A stretch of 23,449 nucleotides of DNA, from positions 1-23,449 of the forward strand of contig PJET01000041.1 in NCBI GenBank assembly GCA_002825515.1. The letters are read 5' to 3'. Source of the stretch: Candidatus Thorarchaeota archaeon MP11T_1. Lineage in GTDB: Archaea; Asgardarchaeota; Thorarchaeia; Thorarchaeales; Thorarchaeaceae. Below are positions 1-7,029 of the stretch, piece by piece. A program made the translations under genes and the position numbers. How positions within the stretch are numbered: the first letter of the stretch is position 1; each line of letters starts with the position of its first letter. A model generated the notes under the pieces. The model did no database searches. It saw only the letters and a program-made list of their open reading frames with translations, and was not told the DNA's origin.

Positions 1-590
1 TCTTCGTATATCAGACGAACCCAAGAAACCCAGACAGTGATCAAGATGGCCTTGATGACTATACAGAGGTCATGGTTCTAGGAACAGACCCAAACAATAG
101 AGACAGTGATGGGGATGGCTTGCTTGACGGACAGGACTTTCTACCTCGCATCCATTGGATATTCCCAATTGCGGGTTTCATTTTACTCGCTTTCGTGGCG
201 GCTGTAGGTATAAAACGGTACAGAGAAACTCATATTGTGGAGGAGTACGTGACCAGAGCAGAGCCTGCGAGCCTTGGGCTTGAGCCGGGCATGGACATTG
301 CAGTAGAATACAAGATCCGTGATGGACGCGTCATCTTTGGCGTGGTTGTGCGGAACGGTGCAAAGAATGCCATGCACAATGTGCAGGTGATACTTGGTGT
401 GCCAGATTTGACCGACCAAATCAAGACACAGAACCTTGGCACAGTGGAGCCGGACACTGTTTCAATTGTTCAGATCGAGTTCGAGCTGCAACCTGGAGCT
501 GAGGGCGAGCTTGTGGGCATGGTCGAGTACGACAGTGTCGAGGATGAGCATAGAATCGTGAACCTGAAACCAGTCAGGATTGTGGCATAG
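1..590 (+). CDS. C-terminal part of a surface protein with calcium-binding (thrombospondin type 3-like) repeats and a membrane anchor
   Basis: The reading frame is open from base 3 at the window edge, so the gene starts upstream and only its last ~195 codons are visible. The first ~40 residues carry Asp-rich repeats of the form NPxxxDSDxDGLxD (two copies, the second reading DSDGDGLLDGQD), typical of thrombospondin type 3-like calcium-binding repeats in secreted archaeal proteins. A hydrophobic helix follows (FPIAGFILLAFVAAVGI), then a basic KRYR stop-transfer, so the repeats should face outward. The last ~110 residues form a predicted cytoplasmic beta-rich domain of no family I recognise. The repeat and anchor reading is seen in sequence. 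The function of the protein, and whether the missing N-terminus carries an enzyme or binding domain, cannot be told from here. Confidence 0.75.
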   Translation, partial: FVYQTNPRNPDSDQDGLDDYTEVMVLGTDPNNRDSDGDGLLDGQDFLPRIHWIFPIAGFILLAFVAAVGIKRYRETHIVEEYVTRAEPASLGLEPGMDIAVEYKIRDGRVIFGVVVRNGAKNAMHNVQVILGVPDLTDQIKTQNLGTVEPDTVSIVQIEFELQPGAEGELVGMVEYDSVEDEHRIVNLKPVRIVA

Positions 591-605
591 TCAACACACA
601 CTCGC

Positions 606-1004
606 TCAGTCTGCATCAGCTGTCCATGACTCAGCTTGGCTCTTCAGAAGGTCATAGCTAATCTTGAGAACTACAAGTATCTCAATCATACAGAGTATGA
701 GAATCACAATGAGCCCACCAATAAGAGGGCCGCTACCAGAATATGAAAACACAATGAATAACAAACCTAGACTCATTAGAACACTCCATCCGTATCCTAC
801 TTGTTGCCACCTTTCCCTTGGAATCCAGAGAAAGAGGAGTCCTATAAGATCTATGAGCCATATCAAGAAAGATAATGTTTCAAGTGCACCTAGGTACCAG
901 TAGGCAGGAAAGAAGAAACCAAACACGCTGAATAAGACAGCATCTCGAGCGAGATGTGTACTTCGTACTATTGTTAGTGGTGTATTATGAATCCCTTTTG
1001 ACAT
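606..1004 (-). CDS. Small polytopic membrane protein, function unknown
   Basis: This is a 132-residue protein with about four hydrophobic helices (near residues 22-40, 43-60, 71-87 and 93-113) and short polar ends. The loop after helix 2 carries the basic stretch PRERWQQ. I do not recognise the family. ATG at 1004 is supported by a GGGAG element about ten bases upstream and by a TATA-like element further out. It follows the 360-residue membrane protein gene (which ends at 1095) on the same strand with a gap of about 90 bases, so it may be co-transcribed with it or use its own promoter. Being a real gene is likely from length, hydrophobic pattern and start signals. Nothing indicates a specific job. 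Confidence 0.6.
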   Translation of the reverse strand: MSKGIHNTPLTIVRSTHLARDAVLFSVFGFFFPAYWYLGALETLSFLIWLIDLIGLLFLWIPRERWQQVGYGWSVLMSLGLLFIVFSYSGSGPLIGGLIVILILCMIEILVVLKISYDLLKSQAESWTADAD

Positions 1005-1042
1005 GCGGTGAAATCTCCCTCACGTTCTCACTATTCTTGAAG

Positions 1043-1050
1043 GATAAAAA
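1043..1050 (-). promoter_or_regulatory. Possible TATA box for the small membrane protein gene
   Basis: On the minus strand this reads TTTTTATC, about 40 bases upstream of the ATG at 1004. That places a transcription start near 1018 with a short leader containing the GGGAG ribosome-binding site. It is position- and composition-based only. Confidence 0.3.
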
Positions 1051-1094
1051 AGATAATGCACATTTTTGGCGTTCAGGATTGTTGTATAGTCAAA

Positions 1095-2177
1095 TTATTG
1101 AATAGAGTCATCCGACTTCTGAGTCTCAGTCGTCTGAGGAAAAATGAGAATGGCTACAAATAATGCTAGTCCTAAAGTAGCAGCTAGATAGTAAGGCGTT
1201 GGTTCAATCCAGGGTGCCCACACATCTCGCACAGTTTCTACTGTCAGATCGATTGTGGCATCTTCAGCAATCCGATTGAATTGAACCGTAAAGCCTGTCA
1301 AGTTCTCTCTAGGGAGTTCGAATTGCAAAGGGTTTGAGGGTAGTTCGGTAACAGTATGAAGTTCTACACCCTCAGTATCCCCCTCATGGATAACAGTGAT
1401 GCCCACAATAACACTATTGGTTGAGAGATTCGCAATCCTGACGAATGAGTCTGAGTCCTCTAATTCTAGTGACTCAGTGAATTCTAGGATTGGAGTTGAT
1501 GCATTCAACTTGAACTGGTAGTTCCGAACATCTTGAACCTCATCATGTCGTATAGGCACATCACCATGATTGTATGTGTAAACCACTAGAGGGGTAAGAA
1601 GAACTGCACTGATGATGATGAGGAAGATTATTGCATAACCTCTCAGATTTGGCCTCTTACCCCTATTCTTGTACACAGAATAATAAAGAGGAAGAGCAAG
1701 TACCAACAAGATACTTGGTCCCATAACTAGGTAGTCAGTTGAGGGATAAGTTCCCCAGTATTTGAGTTTTATAGACATCTGGACTGACTGATTACCATAT
1801 CGTGTTACACGAAAAATGGGATCGATTGAATCCTCCGATCTTGTACCCACCAAAAAGACATCCCGAATCTCAGTCACGTTCTGAATGATTGCACTGGGGT
1901 TTTCAGAGTCGTATGTCGAATATAGATTGATGATCACTGGAGATTCATTCGTTGTGAGTTCTTCAATTACTATCTTATCAGCAGAAGGAAACATGAATTC
2001 AAAAGTGGAAAAGTCATCATTCAAGACTAGGTCGTCATCAAACACAAAAACATGATATACTGGGTACACAGCAACGTACATTTGAGTAAACAGAGAGGCA
2101 GCCATTCCAATAAGACCGATGAGAATGACTAGTGATAACCCCCTAGTTAGGACTAGGGGATGGTTAGAACCCTCCAT
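1095..2177 (-). CDS. Membrane protein with two large extracytoplasmic beta domains, function unknown
   Basis: A 360-residue protein with four predicted membrane helices (about residues 12-34, 149-166, 179-202 and 331-350). The only strongly basic loop, YKNRGKRPNLRG between helices 2 and 3, fixes the topology: N-terminus inside, and two outside domains of roughly 115 and 125 residues. Both are Ser/Thr/Asn-rich and beta-strand-like, with several N-x-S/T sequons (for example NQS, NAS, NLS, NLT). The arrangement helix-beta domain-helix repeated twice suggests an internal duplication, though the halves are not obviously similar by eye. I recognise no enzyme motif. ATG at 2177 is the only good start. 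A TATA-like AATATATT at 2188-2195 is too close for a normal leader, so either the promoter lies further upstream or the start is mis-set. Confidence 0.65.
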   Translation of the reverse strand: MEGSNHPLVLTRGLSLVILIGLIGMAASLFTQMYVAVYPVYHVFVFDDDLVLNDDFSTFEFMFPSADKIVIEELTTNESPVIINLYSTYDSENPSAIIQNVTEIRDVFLVGTRSEDSIDPIFRVTRYGNQSVQMSIKLKYWGTYPSTDYLVMGPSILLVLALPLYYSVYKNRGKRPNLRGYAIIFLIIISAVLLTPLVVYTYNHGDVPIRHDEVQDVRNYQFKLNASTPILEFTESLELEDSDSFVRIANLSTNSVIVGITVIHEGDTEGVELHTVTELPSNPLQFELPRENLTGFTVQFNRIAEDATIDLTVETVRDVWAPWIEPTPYYLAATLGLALFVAILIFPQTTETQKSDDSIQ

Positions 2178-2308
2178 ATTTAACCGTAATATATTGGTAG
2201 CCTACTCCAATGAAGATTTCTATCAATGATGAGAGCCTTAAGATATCACACTAGCAGTCATCTATTACCCACATTACTTAAGGGGCGGAACAGTTTCTAG
2301 AATGGACC

Positions 2309-2995
2309 ATGTCGCTAGAGATTTACACAGCGGTCTTTTGGGTCTTTGCCATAGTTTCAACTTACCTAAAAGACAAAGCCTCAGTTGGTCAGAAGAAGGT
2401 CGCGTCGTTGACCACTCTTGTAAAAGTTGTTCCAGCATTGAGTGCAGTAATCTTTGTGATTCTCTTTCGGCTGCCTACTCTATTCACCATCCTGTTAGCT
2501 GTTGCGTTGGTGTTCTGTATGTTTGGAGATGTTGGAATGGAAGCAGACCTCATCCCAGGGATAGGTATGTTTCTAATAGCTCACATTCTCTATACGACCA
2601 ACTTCCTGTGGCAAACAAGCACACTAGGTTTCGATGTACTACAAACAGTAATTGCTGCCGCTTGTATGGCTGTCATGGTTTTGTATGTCTTTTTATTAAT
2701 CAGGTATCTTCGCGCCTCAGGTCCTGAGGTCCCGCCATTCATACTTAGAGCTGGAACACTGTATTTCCTCTTGGTTTCCGCAACACTAAGCACCTCCCTA
2801 CTTCTCTGGTTGACGTCAGATAGCTTTTTCGGATTCCTTCCAGTGTTTGGTGCATTCATCTTCATTGTTTCAGATTCATTGATTGCAATTAACGAGTTTC
2901 GTCGGAAAATATCGCACCATGAGTTTTACATCATGCCCACATACTACCTAGCTATCTATTTCCTTTCTATAGGTGTGTTCGTATTTGCATTCTGA
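2309..2995 (+). CDS. YhhN/TMEM86 family integral membrane protein (lysoplasmalogenase-like)
   Basis: 228 residues, about eight hydrophobic helices. Family members such as human TMEM86B hydrolyse the vinyl-ether bond of lysoplasmalogens. Signature positions are visible: the conserved Gly-Asp pair at residues 73-74 (CMFGDVGMEAD), His92 and Tyr95 in AHILYTTNF, Ser188-Asp189 in GAFIFIVSDSLIAI, and the terminal PTYYLAIYFLSIG that matches the usual tYxxAQ region. Length matches the family. The ATG at 2309 is taken because the protein begins directly with the first helix. An alternative ATG at 2302 is in another frame. The gene is divergent from the 360-residue membrane protein. Family call is firm. 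True substrate in an archaeon, whose lipids are isoprenoid ethers, is open. Confidence 0.82.
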   Translation: MSLEIYTAVFWVFAIVSTYLKDKASVGQKKVASLTTLVKVVPALSAVIFVILFRLPTLFTILLAVALVFCMFGDVGMEADLIPGIGMFLIAHILYTTNFLWQTSTLGFDVLQTVIAAACMAVMVLYVFLLIRYLRASGPEVPPFILRAGTLYFLLVSATLSTSLLLWLTSDSFFGFLPVFGAFIFIVSDSLIAINEFRRKISHHEFYIMPTYYLAIYFLSIGVFVFAF

Positions 2996-3065
2996 AAGAA
3001 TCAAGACTAATATCAGTTCCAAAGTTTGATAAGACAAGATACCCTCACGGGCTGAGGGAACAGTT

Positions 3066-4328
3066 TTGAACAAAGACGAGCTGCTGGAAGCACTAAATGC
3101 CAAACTGAAACAGCTGAATCCTGAACAGCTGATCAGTCCAGAAGGCATGCATCCAATTGCCATTATGACACGCGAAAGAAGGCAGCTCGGAGAACTTGAG
3201 AGAGAATTACTACAGACTCTAGAGGAGATAAAGTCAGACGAGAGAGTTCCAGGAATCATCACGAAGTTAGCCAATATCTATCTTAAAGAAGCCTCATTTG
3301 GTCGAGCAATTGTTCTTTACGAGCTGACTTTAGGACTTGATAGTAAACAGGTAAACGCGTGGATAAACATGGGTCTGGCTTATCTGAAAGTATCAAGCCC
3401 GAAAGAAGCCATTAGCTGTTTGGGTAGTGCATTGGCAATAGATCAGAGAAATGCACTAGCTATGGTATATTTAGCTACGGGACAGTTGAAGTTGGGAGAA
3501 CTGGAGGAGGCAAATAAGAACCTAGACCGTGCTATATTCATTAATTCAAATATGCCCCGAGCTTTACTTGGAAAAGGTGAATACTTTCGGGCGAAAGGCG
3601 AGCTTGATGTAGCTGTGACTTGGTTGCGGCGTGCTCTATCCATGGACCCCAATTTTCTACCAGCACTAATGGAACTTGGCAGTGTTTACCTTGCGCTAGA
3701 AAGGTATGATGAGGCAATTGAGGTTCTGAATAAAGCTCTCAAGATAGATCCTAATCAACCATTCGCGCTTTCTACGATGGGGGATGTCTATATTGAGCAA
3801 CACGAGCTTGAGTCAGCCCTTCAGTATTATGATAAAGCTGTAAGCATCAAGTTTGATGACCCCAATCTGTGGATTAAGAAAGGGGATATCCACAAGGCTC
3901 TGAAGTCATATCAGCAGGCTTCCAATGCTTATCAAAAAGCAATCAATGCGGATCCCGAACATGTAGAATCTTGGGTCAAAAATGGGGCGGTAATGCTTCT
4001 TCTAGATGATGAGGGAACAGCCTTGGAATACTTGAACACAGCTTTTGCTCTTGACCCCAAGAATGCAGAAATTGCACACCAGAGAGGGCTCATTTACTAT
4101 TCTCTGGAAAGATACGAAGAAGCATTTTCTGATTTTGACACTGCTTTTTCACTTGATCCAGGAAATCCAGAGAACCTCTACTATCGAGCAATGATGTTAG
4201 AAATGCTGGATAGAAAACCTGAAGCTAAGAGAACATGGATTGTTGCGCAGCGGCTTTATGAAGAGATTGGGGATGTAATAAAAGTAGCTGAATGCAAAGT
4301 AAGAATTCGACGTCTAGGTCAGACCTAG
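3066..4328 (+). CDS. TPR-repeat scaffold protein
   Basis: 420 residues dominated by about ten consecutive 34-residue tetratricopeptide repeats from residue ~60 to ~400. Canonical spacing is clear, for example in LERYDEAIEVLNKALKIDP and the parallel YSLERYEEAFSDFDTAFSLDP, each followed by a helix-breaking Pro and Asn. The N-terminal ~60 residues are charged and helical, with a coiled-coil-like run (RERRQLGELERELLQTLEEI). No signal peptide or catalytic domain is present, so it should be a cytoplasmic protein-protein interaction platform. Translation starts at TTG 3066, favoured by a GAGGGA element a few bases upstream and the absence of a closer ATG. The partner cannot be inferred from neighbours: the next gene is 82 bases away and has its own promoter-like sequences. 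Confidence 0.9.
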   Translation: MNKDELLEALNAKLKQLNPEQLISPEGMHPIAIMTRERRQLGELERELLQTLEEIKSDERVPGIITKLANIYLKEASFGRAIVLYELTLGLDSKQVNAWINMGLAYLKVSSPKEAISCLGSALAIDQRNALAMVYLATGQLKLGELEEANKNLDRAIFINSNMPRALLGKGEYFRAKGELDVAVTWLRRALSMDPNFLPALMELGSVYLALERYDEAIEVLNKALKIDPNQPFALSTMGDVYIEQHELESALQYYDKAVSIKFDDPNLWIKKGDIHKALKSYQQASNAYQKAINADPEHVESWVKNGAVMLLLDDEGTALEYLNTAFALDPKNAEIAHQRGLIYYSLERYEEAFSDFDTAFSLDPGNPENLYYRAMMLEMLDRKPEAKRTWIVAQRLYEEIGDVIKVAECKVRIRRLGQT

Positions 4329-4358
4329 GGAAAATAACTTATGTTGAGAAATAAATCA

Positions 4359-4398
4359 CCATCAGGGTTATTAATACAGAGTGAACAAAATCTGATGG
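4359..4398 (+). promoter_or_regulatory. Promoter with flanking inverted repeat upstream of the PLP enzyme gene
   Basis: A TATA-like element GTTATTAATAC (4367-4377) sits 34-44 bases before the ATG at 4411. It is enclosed by a perfect 7-base inverted repeat, CCATCAG (4359-4365) and CTGATGG (4392-4398), whose second arm falls near the expected transcription start. This could be an operator. Seven-base arms 26 bases apart can also arise by chance. Confidence 0.3.
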
Positions 4399-4410
4399 CA
4401 TTGAGGAAAA

Positions 4411-5412
4411 ATGACAGAGGACTTTGAAAGATTAGTTAAGAGAAATGGTCGCAAAGTGAAGTGGAGCGAGTTCGTCGGCTCTACAACATTTATTGAGTCA
4501 AAGAATCTTGCTAGACAGGTTGGTTGTGAGAGATTATATCTAAAATTCGAGGGAGGCAATCCGACAGGTACACAGAAAGACCGCATTGCTCTTGCTATCA
4601 TGGACTCGGCCAAACAGAAAAATGCTAGTGCCGTTACTACAGCGACTTGTGGCAACTTTGGAGCTGCGCTAGCATGGGCTGCGAGGGTATTCGATATCCC
4701 AGCTCACATCTTTATCCCAGAGGGATATCATGTACCTAAAGATCGAATGAAGCGTATCAGGGAAACTGGGGCGGAACTTCACTTCGCACCTGGTCAGTAT
4801 GAAGATCTTGTTGAACTATCCAAAAAAACTGCAAAAGAGAAAGGCTGGTTTGATGCAAATCCAGGAGTAGACGGTGTCAAGGAGATTTCTATAGAAGCAT
4901 ATGCTGATGTTTCACAGGAGATATACCGAGATATTCGAAGAGCTCCTAATTTTGTATTCGTGCCTGTCGGGAATGGAACAACGATAGCAGGAATTCACTT
5001 AGGCTTCAAACGGTTATTTGAAACCGGTAAGATTCAGTTTCTACCAAGAATGGTCGCTACAAGCACGCGACGAGGCAATCCGATTGTAAAGTCATTCAAG
5101 ATGAATAGTCGAACTATTCAAGACCTTCGTAGAGATGAAATCAAAGAAACAAAGTTCAATGAACCTCTAACCAATTGGCATGCATATGATGGTCAAGAGG
5201 CACTAGATGCCATCTATGCGTCAAACGGATTTGCGGATTACGCATCGGAAAGCAAGATGGTCGAATTTTCCAAACTACTTCGACAGGAAGAGGGCCTCTA
5301 TGTCCTTCCTGCAGCAGCAAGCACACTTGCTGTCATGCATGATCTTGCTGATGATAAAGTCACAATGAAAGGAACCTTTGTTGCAGTACTCACAGGTAGA
5401 GATTTTGAATAG
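4411..5412 (+). CDS. Threonine-synthase-like PLP-dependent enzyme (fold type II)
   Basis: 333 residues. The PLP lysine is Lys56 in GGNPTGTQKDRIA. The cofactor phosphate loop is GNGTTIAG (187-194), and the C-terminal VLTGRDFE matches the end of threonine synthases (LTGxxxKD type), which places the Ser/Thr that contacts the pyridine ring. Threonine synthase converts O-phosphohomoserine to threonine. Here the enzyme is shorter than the usual archaeal form and lacks the N-terminal zinc-ribbon CxxC pairs. The substrate loop, usually S-x-G-N, reads TCGNFG (79-84) with a Cys. A paralog with another amino-acid substrate is therefore as likely as a true ThrC. The start ATG has GAGG just upstream. The gene converges on the GNAT gene with a gap of only 7 bases. 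Confidence 0.8.
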   Translation: MTEDFERLVKRNGRKVKWSEFVGSTTFIESKNLARQVGCERLYLKFEGGNPTGTQKDRIALAIMDSAKQKNASAVTTATCGNFGAALAWAARVFDIPAHIFIPEGYHVPKDRMKRIRETGAELHFAPGQYEDLVELSKKTAKEKGWFDANPGVDGVKEISIEAYADVSQEIYRDIRRAPNFVFVPVGNGTTIAGIHLGFKRLFETGKIQFLPRMVATSTRRGNPIVKSFKMNSRTIQDLRRDEIKETKFNEPLTNWHAYDGQEALDAIYASNGFADYASESKMVEFSKLLRQEEGLYVLPAAASTLAVMHDLADDKVTMKGTFVAVLTGRDFE

Positions 5413-5419
5413 AAGAGAG

Positions 5420-5935
5420 CTAGAGTGTAAGACTCATGGTGATGTTACCATCATCTTCAATGCGTAGAACCTTAAAGCCAAAGGTTTCATAGAATCTCTG
5501 TAATGGAATTCCCACCTCATTCTCAGCCTCAGTGTCAAGCTCTATGGTATCATACCGGTTTAATTTCGCCCATTGGATTATTGAACTTAGAATGATTCTA
5601 CCACTCCCTTTCCCTCTTGTTCTGATAGCGAAGGTATCCAAATAGAAAGTGTTTCCTTCCTTTCGTTCAACAGGATAACCCAAAACTACTCCTTCAGGGC
5701 GATCCTTGAGAATTACAAAGAGAAAAAGAACATTTTCTTCGTCCAGTCTTGTTTGGAGTTCTTCAGTATTATAGCGAAGAGACTCTCTAAATGACTGTGT
5801 TTCAATATCTTTGAACCATCTTTCATATTGATCAGACCATGACTCTGGTATGATGATGTGCAAATCATCTCCCAAGAATGGGACAAGTTGGTCTTTCATC
5901 TTCTCCCAAACATTTTGGGGGAACGAGGAGTTCAT
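5420..5935 (-). CDS. GNAT family N-acetyltransferase
   Basis: 171 residues. The acetyl-CoA pyrophosphate loop is RTRGKGSGRIIL, matching the R/Q-x-x-G-x-G/A motif after the beta strand TFYLDTFAI. It is followed by the usual helix and the beta strand IELDTEAEN, then a FYETFGFKVL motif characteristic of GNAT C-termini. The N-terminal ~60 residues are helical and variable, where the acceptor would bind, so the substrate is unknown. ATG 5935 has a GAGGT ribosome-binding site eight bases upstream. It lies 23 bases downstream of the ATP-grasp gene on the same strand and is very probably co-transcribed, which suggests that the two act on the same small molecule or peptide. Confidence 0.85.
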   Translation of the reverse strand: MNSSFPQNVWEKMKDQLVPFLGDDLHIIIPESWSDQYERWFKDIETQSFRESLRYNTEELQTRLDEENVLFLFVILKDRPEGVVLGYPVERKEGNTFYLDTFAIRTRGKGSGRIILSSIIQWAKLNRYDTIELDTEAENEVGIPLQRFYETFGFKVLRIEDDGNITMSLTL

Positions 5936-5958
5936 AGAGTGGTACCTCGCTTAGATTC

Positions 5959-6954
5959 CTATTTCTTCAAATCATATCTATGGGCGGCAGAGTCCATGAG
6001 TTTCTGGATTAACTGGTCATAGGTATAACCAGACTTCATTGCCATATATGGATAGAAGGATATGTCTTGGTTATCAGGATCGAAGTCCATTCCTGGTAAC
6101 GGATTGATTTCCAAGAAGTAAAGTTGTTCGTCTTCATCCATTCTATAATCGATTCGTGCAAAATCTGGAACTTCGAGTAATTCACAAATTTCAATGGATG
6201 TCTTCTCGATTTTTCTTTTCAGGTCTTTTCGGATTTTTGCAGGACATACGTAATGGTCAAGCCCTTCATAGATTGTCTTGGCTTTCTGTCCATAAACTCC
6301 AGCGATCTCTGAAGGAAACTTCGAGAAATCTATCTCCAATATGGCAAGAACTTCAGGTTTGGGACCTAGACTACCCAAGACACCCACACTGAACTCGCGT
6401 CCATGAATGAATTGTTCTGCTAGAATTGGTTGCTTATACTCCTTCAGCATTGATCCTAGTTTCTTGACCAGATGCTTCCTTTCAGAAACAACATTATCCT
6501 CATTGATACCCACTGAAGAACCTTCTTCATTTGGCTTTAGGATGACCGGATATTTGAATTCAAGTTTGTTGACTTGCCTGACGCTGGACAGAATGTTAAA
6601 CTGTGGAGTCAATATATTGTGGAATGATAAGAACTTCTTAGTCCAGCCCTTATTCAAACAAACTGCTGTAGAGAGAACATTTGCGCCAACATAGGGAATG
6701 CCAAGCATCTCCAAGATAGCAGGAATGTGAGATTCTCGGCTCTCTCCACGAACACCCTCAGCTCGATTGAAGACAAGATCTGGCTTGACTTTCTTTAATG
6801 TGTCAAGAATGTTCTCATCTGCCTCGATGAAAACGTAGTCATGACCTCCTGATTCTATTCCATGCTTAATCATCTCAATAGTGTGAGGTGGGTCATATTC
6901 TACTTCGAACTCTGATTCATCTTTTCGCGTGTTTAATACAAGTGCAACTTTCAT
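5959..6954 (-). CDS. D-alanine-D-alanine-ligase-like ATP-grasp enzyme
   Basis: 331 residues, the usual length of Ddl. ATP-grasp hallmarks are present in order: VILKPNEEGSSVGI (137-150, nucleotide Lys and Gly/Ser loop), AEQFIHGREFSVGVL (179-193), an omega-loop-like AGVYGQKAKTIYEG (218-231), and the metal ligands Asp269, Glu282 and Asn284 in ARIDYR...YFLEINPLPGM with the same spacing as in E. coli DdlB. Such enzymes join an acyl phosphate to an amine using ATP. Archaea of this kind are not expected to make peptidoglycan, and the omega loop differs from bacterial Ddl, so the product is probably another dipeptide or amide. A TATA element lies ~35 bases upstream. The gene follows the PP-loop gene (75 bases) and precedes the GNAT gene. 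Confidence 0.85.
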   Translation of the reverse strand: MKVALVLNTRKDESEFEVEYDPPHTIEMIKHGIESGGHDYVFIEADENILDTLKKVKPDLVFNRAEGVRGESRESHIPAILEMLGIPYVGANVLSTAVCLNKGWTKKFLSFHNILTPQFNILSSVRQVNKLEFKYPVILKPNEEGSSVGINEDNVVSERKHLVKKLGSMLKEYKQPILAEQFIHGREFSVGVLGSLGPKPEVLAILEIDFSKFPSEIAGVYGQKAKTIYEGLDHYVCPAKIRKDLKRKIEKTSIEICELLEVPDFARIDYRMDEDEQLYFLEINPLPGMDFDPDNQDISFYPYMAMKSGYTYDQLIQKLMDSAAHRYDLKK

Positions 6955-6987
6955 ATATTATCATCACAGAAAACGTGTACATTTTCG

Positions 6988-6995
6988 TATAAATT
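6988..6995 (-). promoter_or_regulatory. TATA box for the ATP-grasp/GNAT genes
   Basis: The minus strand reads AATTTATA here, part of the AT-rich run CATAAATTTATACG, 35-40 bases before the ATG at 6954. That gives a predicted transcription start near 6967 and a short leader. It allows the ATP-grasp and GNAT genes to be expressed apart from the PP-loop gene. Confidence 0.45.
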
Positions 6996-7029
6996 TATGA
7001 TACATTGTCAAATTTGCCATTTTAGTGGT

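Noticed and set aside
2302..2727. A 141-codon plus-strand frame starting seven bases before the YhhN-like gene
   Set aside because: The overlapping YhhN-like frame carries all conserved family positions, and this one is Cys/Ser/His-rich without a recognisable pattern.
3022..3034. A single GTTTGAT element upstream of the TPR gene as another copy of the 12053-12111 operator
   Set aside because: It has no second half at the right distance and GTTTGA is common by chance.
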